Made by a program: the position numbers and the translations under genes. A stretch of DNA of 5,702 nt from CAZVJA01 sp964626885 (GTDB lineage: Bacteria > Planctomycetota > Planctomycetia > Planctomycetales > Planctomycetaceae), in assembly GCA_964626885.1 (NCBI GenBank), contig CAZVJA010000279.1:1-5702 (forward strand), read 5' to 3'. The notes under the pieces were generated by a model. The model saw only the letters and a list, made by a program, of their open reading frames with translations. It made no database searches and was not told where the DNA came from. The number at the start of each line of letters is the position of its first letter. Position 1 is the stretch's first letter. This document shows positions 4,859 through 5,702 of this stretch, one piece after another.

Positions 4859-5702
4859 ATGTCCGAATTCCGTGAGATTGACGGCGTTACCCTGCATCTC
4901 AGTCCCCCCGATACCTCCAGCGGCGACTGGATCGGCCAGCGCGAGATTCTGAAACAGATGCTCGCCTGCTGGATCGTCGTCGACAACAAGGATCTCCCCC
5001 TCACGCCGCGGCTGGTCGGCACGCCGGGAATCGGCAAGACGACGTTGGCCATCGCCGGAGCCCGGGTTCGAAGTCAGAACCTCTATATCTACCAATGCAC
5101 CGCCGATACCCGCCCGGAAGATCTGTTGGTCACTCCCGTGCTCGGCGAAAACGGCAAGATCAAGTATCACGCCTCGCCGCTCGTCTCGGCGATGATCAAA
5201 GGGGGGATCTGCCTGCTCGACGAAGGAAACCGGATGAACGAGAAGTCGTGGGCGAGCCTCGCGCCGCTGCTCGATCATCGGCGGTATGTTGAGTCGATCG
5301 TGGCGGGGATCACGATTCCGGCGCATCCCGATTTCCGTTGCGCGGTGACGATGAATGAAGACGAATCGACATTCGAGATTCCCGATTACATCTTGAGCCG
5401 ATTGCAGCCGACGTTGACGCTGGGACATCCCAACCGGCTCGACGAGCTGGCGATTCTGCGGTATCACCTGCCGTTCGCCGACGAAGAGATGCTGAGCCTG
5501 ACCGTCGAATTCCTGCAGGAGGCGCACGAGTTGAAGCTCGACTTCTCGACGCGCGACGGCATCAACGTGCTGCGTTACGCCTTGAAGCGGCTCGCTCAGG
5601 ACCCGAACCATCCACTCGGCAAAGATGAAGCCTGGCGGGAGGCGTTGAAGAACTGCCTCGGCGAAGACGCCCTCGATTTGCGGACCATGGCCGACCGCTC
5701 CG
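4859..5702 (+). CDS. MoxR/CbbQ-like AAA+ ATPase, N-terminal part (cut by window edge)
   Basis: This gene is open to the right edge, giving 281 codons. It encodes a AAA+ ATPase of the MoxR/CbbQ/NorQ (AAA_5) group. These act as ring-shaped chaperones or activases, usually with a von Willebrand factor A partner encoded next door. Visible motifs are Walker A GTPGIGKT (54-61), Walker B ICLLDE (117-122), a sensor-1 region AVTMNED with N166, and a probable arginine finger R181 in ILSRLQP. The stretch YQCTADTRPEDLL (78-90) precedes the nucleotide-sensing region, as in CbbQ-like proteins. Residues after about 190 form the helical lid (LDELAILRYHLPF, FSTRDGINVLRYALKRL). The ATG at 4859 is the first in frame, with AAAGG (4849-4853) five bases upstream. 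The substrate or partner cannot be told from this window; the gene just beyond base 5702 would be informative. Confidence 0.9.
   Translation, partial: MSEFREIDGVTLHLSPPDTSSGDWIGQREILKQMLACWIVVDNKDLPLTPRLVGTPGIGKTTLAIAGARVRSQNLYIYQCTADTRPEDLLVTPVLGENGKIKYHASPLVSAMIKGGICLLDEGNRMNEKSWASLAPLLDHRRYVESIVAGITIPAHPDFRCAVTMNEDESTFEIPDYILSRLQPTLTLGHPNRLDELAILRYHLPFADEEMLSLTVEFLQEAHELKLDFSTRDGINVLRYALKRLAQDPNHPLGKDEAWREALKNCLGEDALDLRTMADRS

Noticed and set aside
4571..5611. 346-codon open frame on the minus strand
   Set aside because: It is antisense to the AAA+ ATPase, which has intact Walker A, Walker B and arginine-finger motifs. Its C-terminal part translates the palindromic repeat into the Ser/Arg/Pro-rich peptide typical of spurious calls.

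Overview
The window looks like chromosomal DNA of a planctomycete (phylum Planctomycetota). I infer this from three things: a very large exported HEAT/TPR protein whose C-terminal end resembles planctomycete TPR and kinase proteins, a CbbQ/MoxR-type ATPase of a form I associate with that phylum, and sparse genes separated by long spacers carrying short degenerate repeats. Base composition is moderately high (single lines in the large gene and the ATPase gene count to about 60-63% G+C). The first ~420 bases are lower (about 47% by hand count) and look like an accessory segment.

Layout. (1) Bases 1-260, minus strand: the N-terminal part of a TIGR02391 (Ymh-type) protein running off the left edge. 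Family resemblance stops at about base 69, and bases 1-68 look like a different, repeat-like sequence, so the gene may be interrupted. (2) Bases 261-722: spacer with an extended -10 promoter candidate, a 10-bp inverted repeat in the presumed leader, and a clear Shine-Dalgarno sequence. (3) Bases 723-3665, plus: a 980-residue exported protein with a signal peptide, an N-terminal beta-rich region, about ten HEAT-like helical repeats, TPRs and an acidic tail. (4) Bases 3666-3833: short spacer with degenerate CTTCAGG repeats. (5) Bases 3834-4415, plus: a PduO-type ATP:cob(I)alamin adenosyltransferase. (6) Bases 4416-4858: spacer with another copy of the repeat, a strong CCCTCTCCC hairpin element and a TATAAT promoter. 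(7) Bases 4859-5702, plus: the first 281 codons of a MoxR/CbbQ-like AAA+ ATPase, cut by the right edge.

The three plus-strand genes are separated by 168 and 443 bases, and the first and third have their own promoter candidates, so they probably do not form one operon. I see no functional link between the scaffold protein, the cobalamin enzyme and the ATPase. Most of the window is ordinary housekeeping or envelope content. The points most worth following are the interrupted TIGR02391 gene at the left edge, the undescribed architecture of the 980-residue protein, and the repeat elements bracketing the adenosyltransferase gene. I found no CRISPR array, tRNA, rRNA or intact mobile element.
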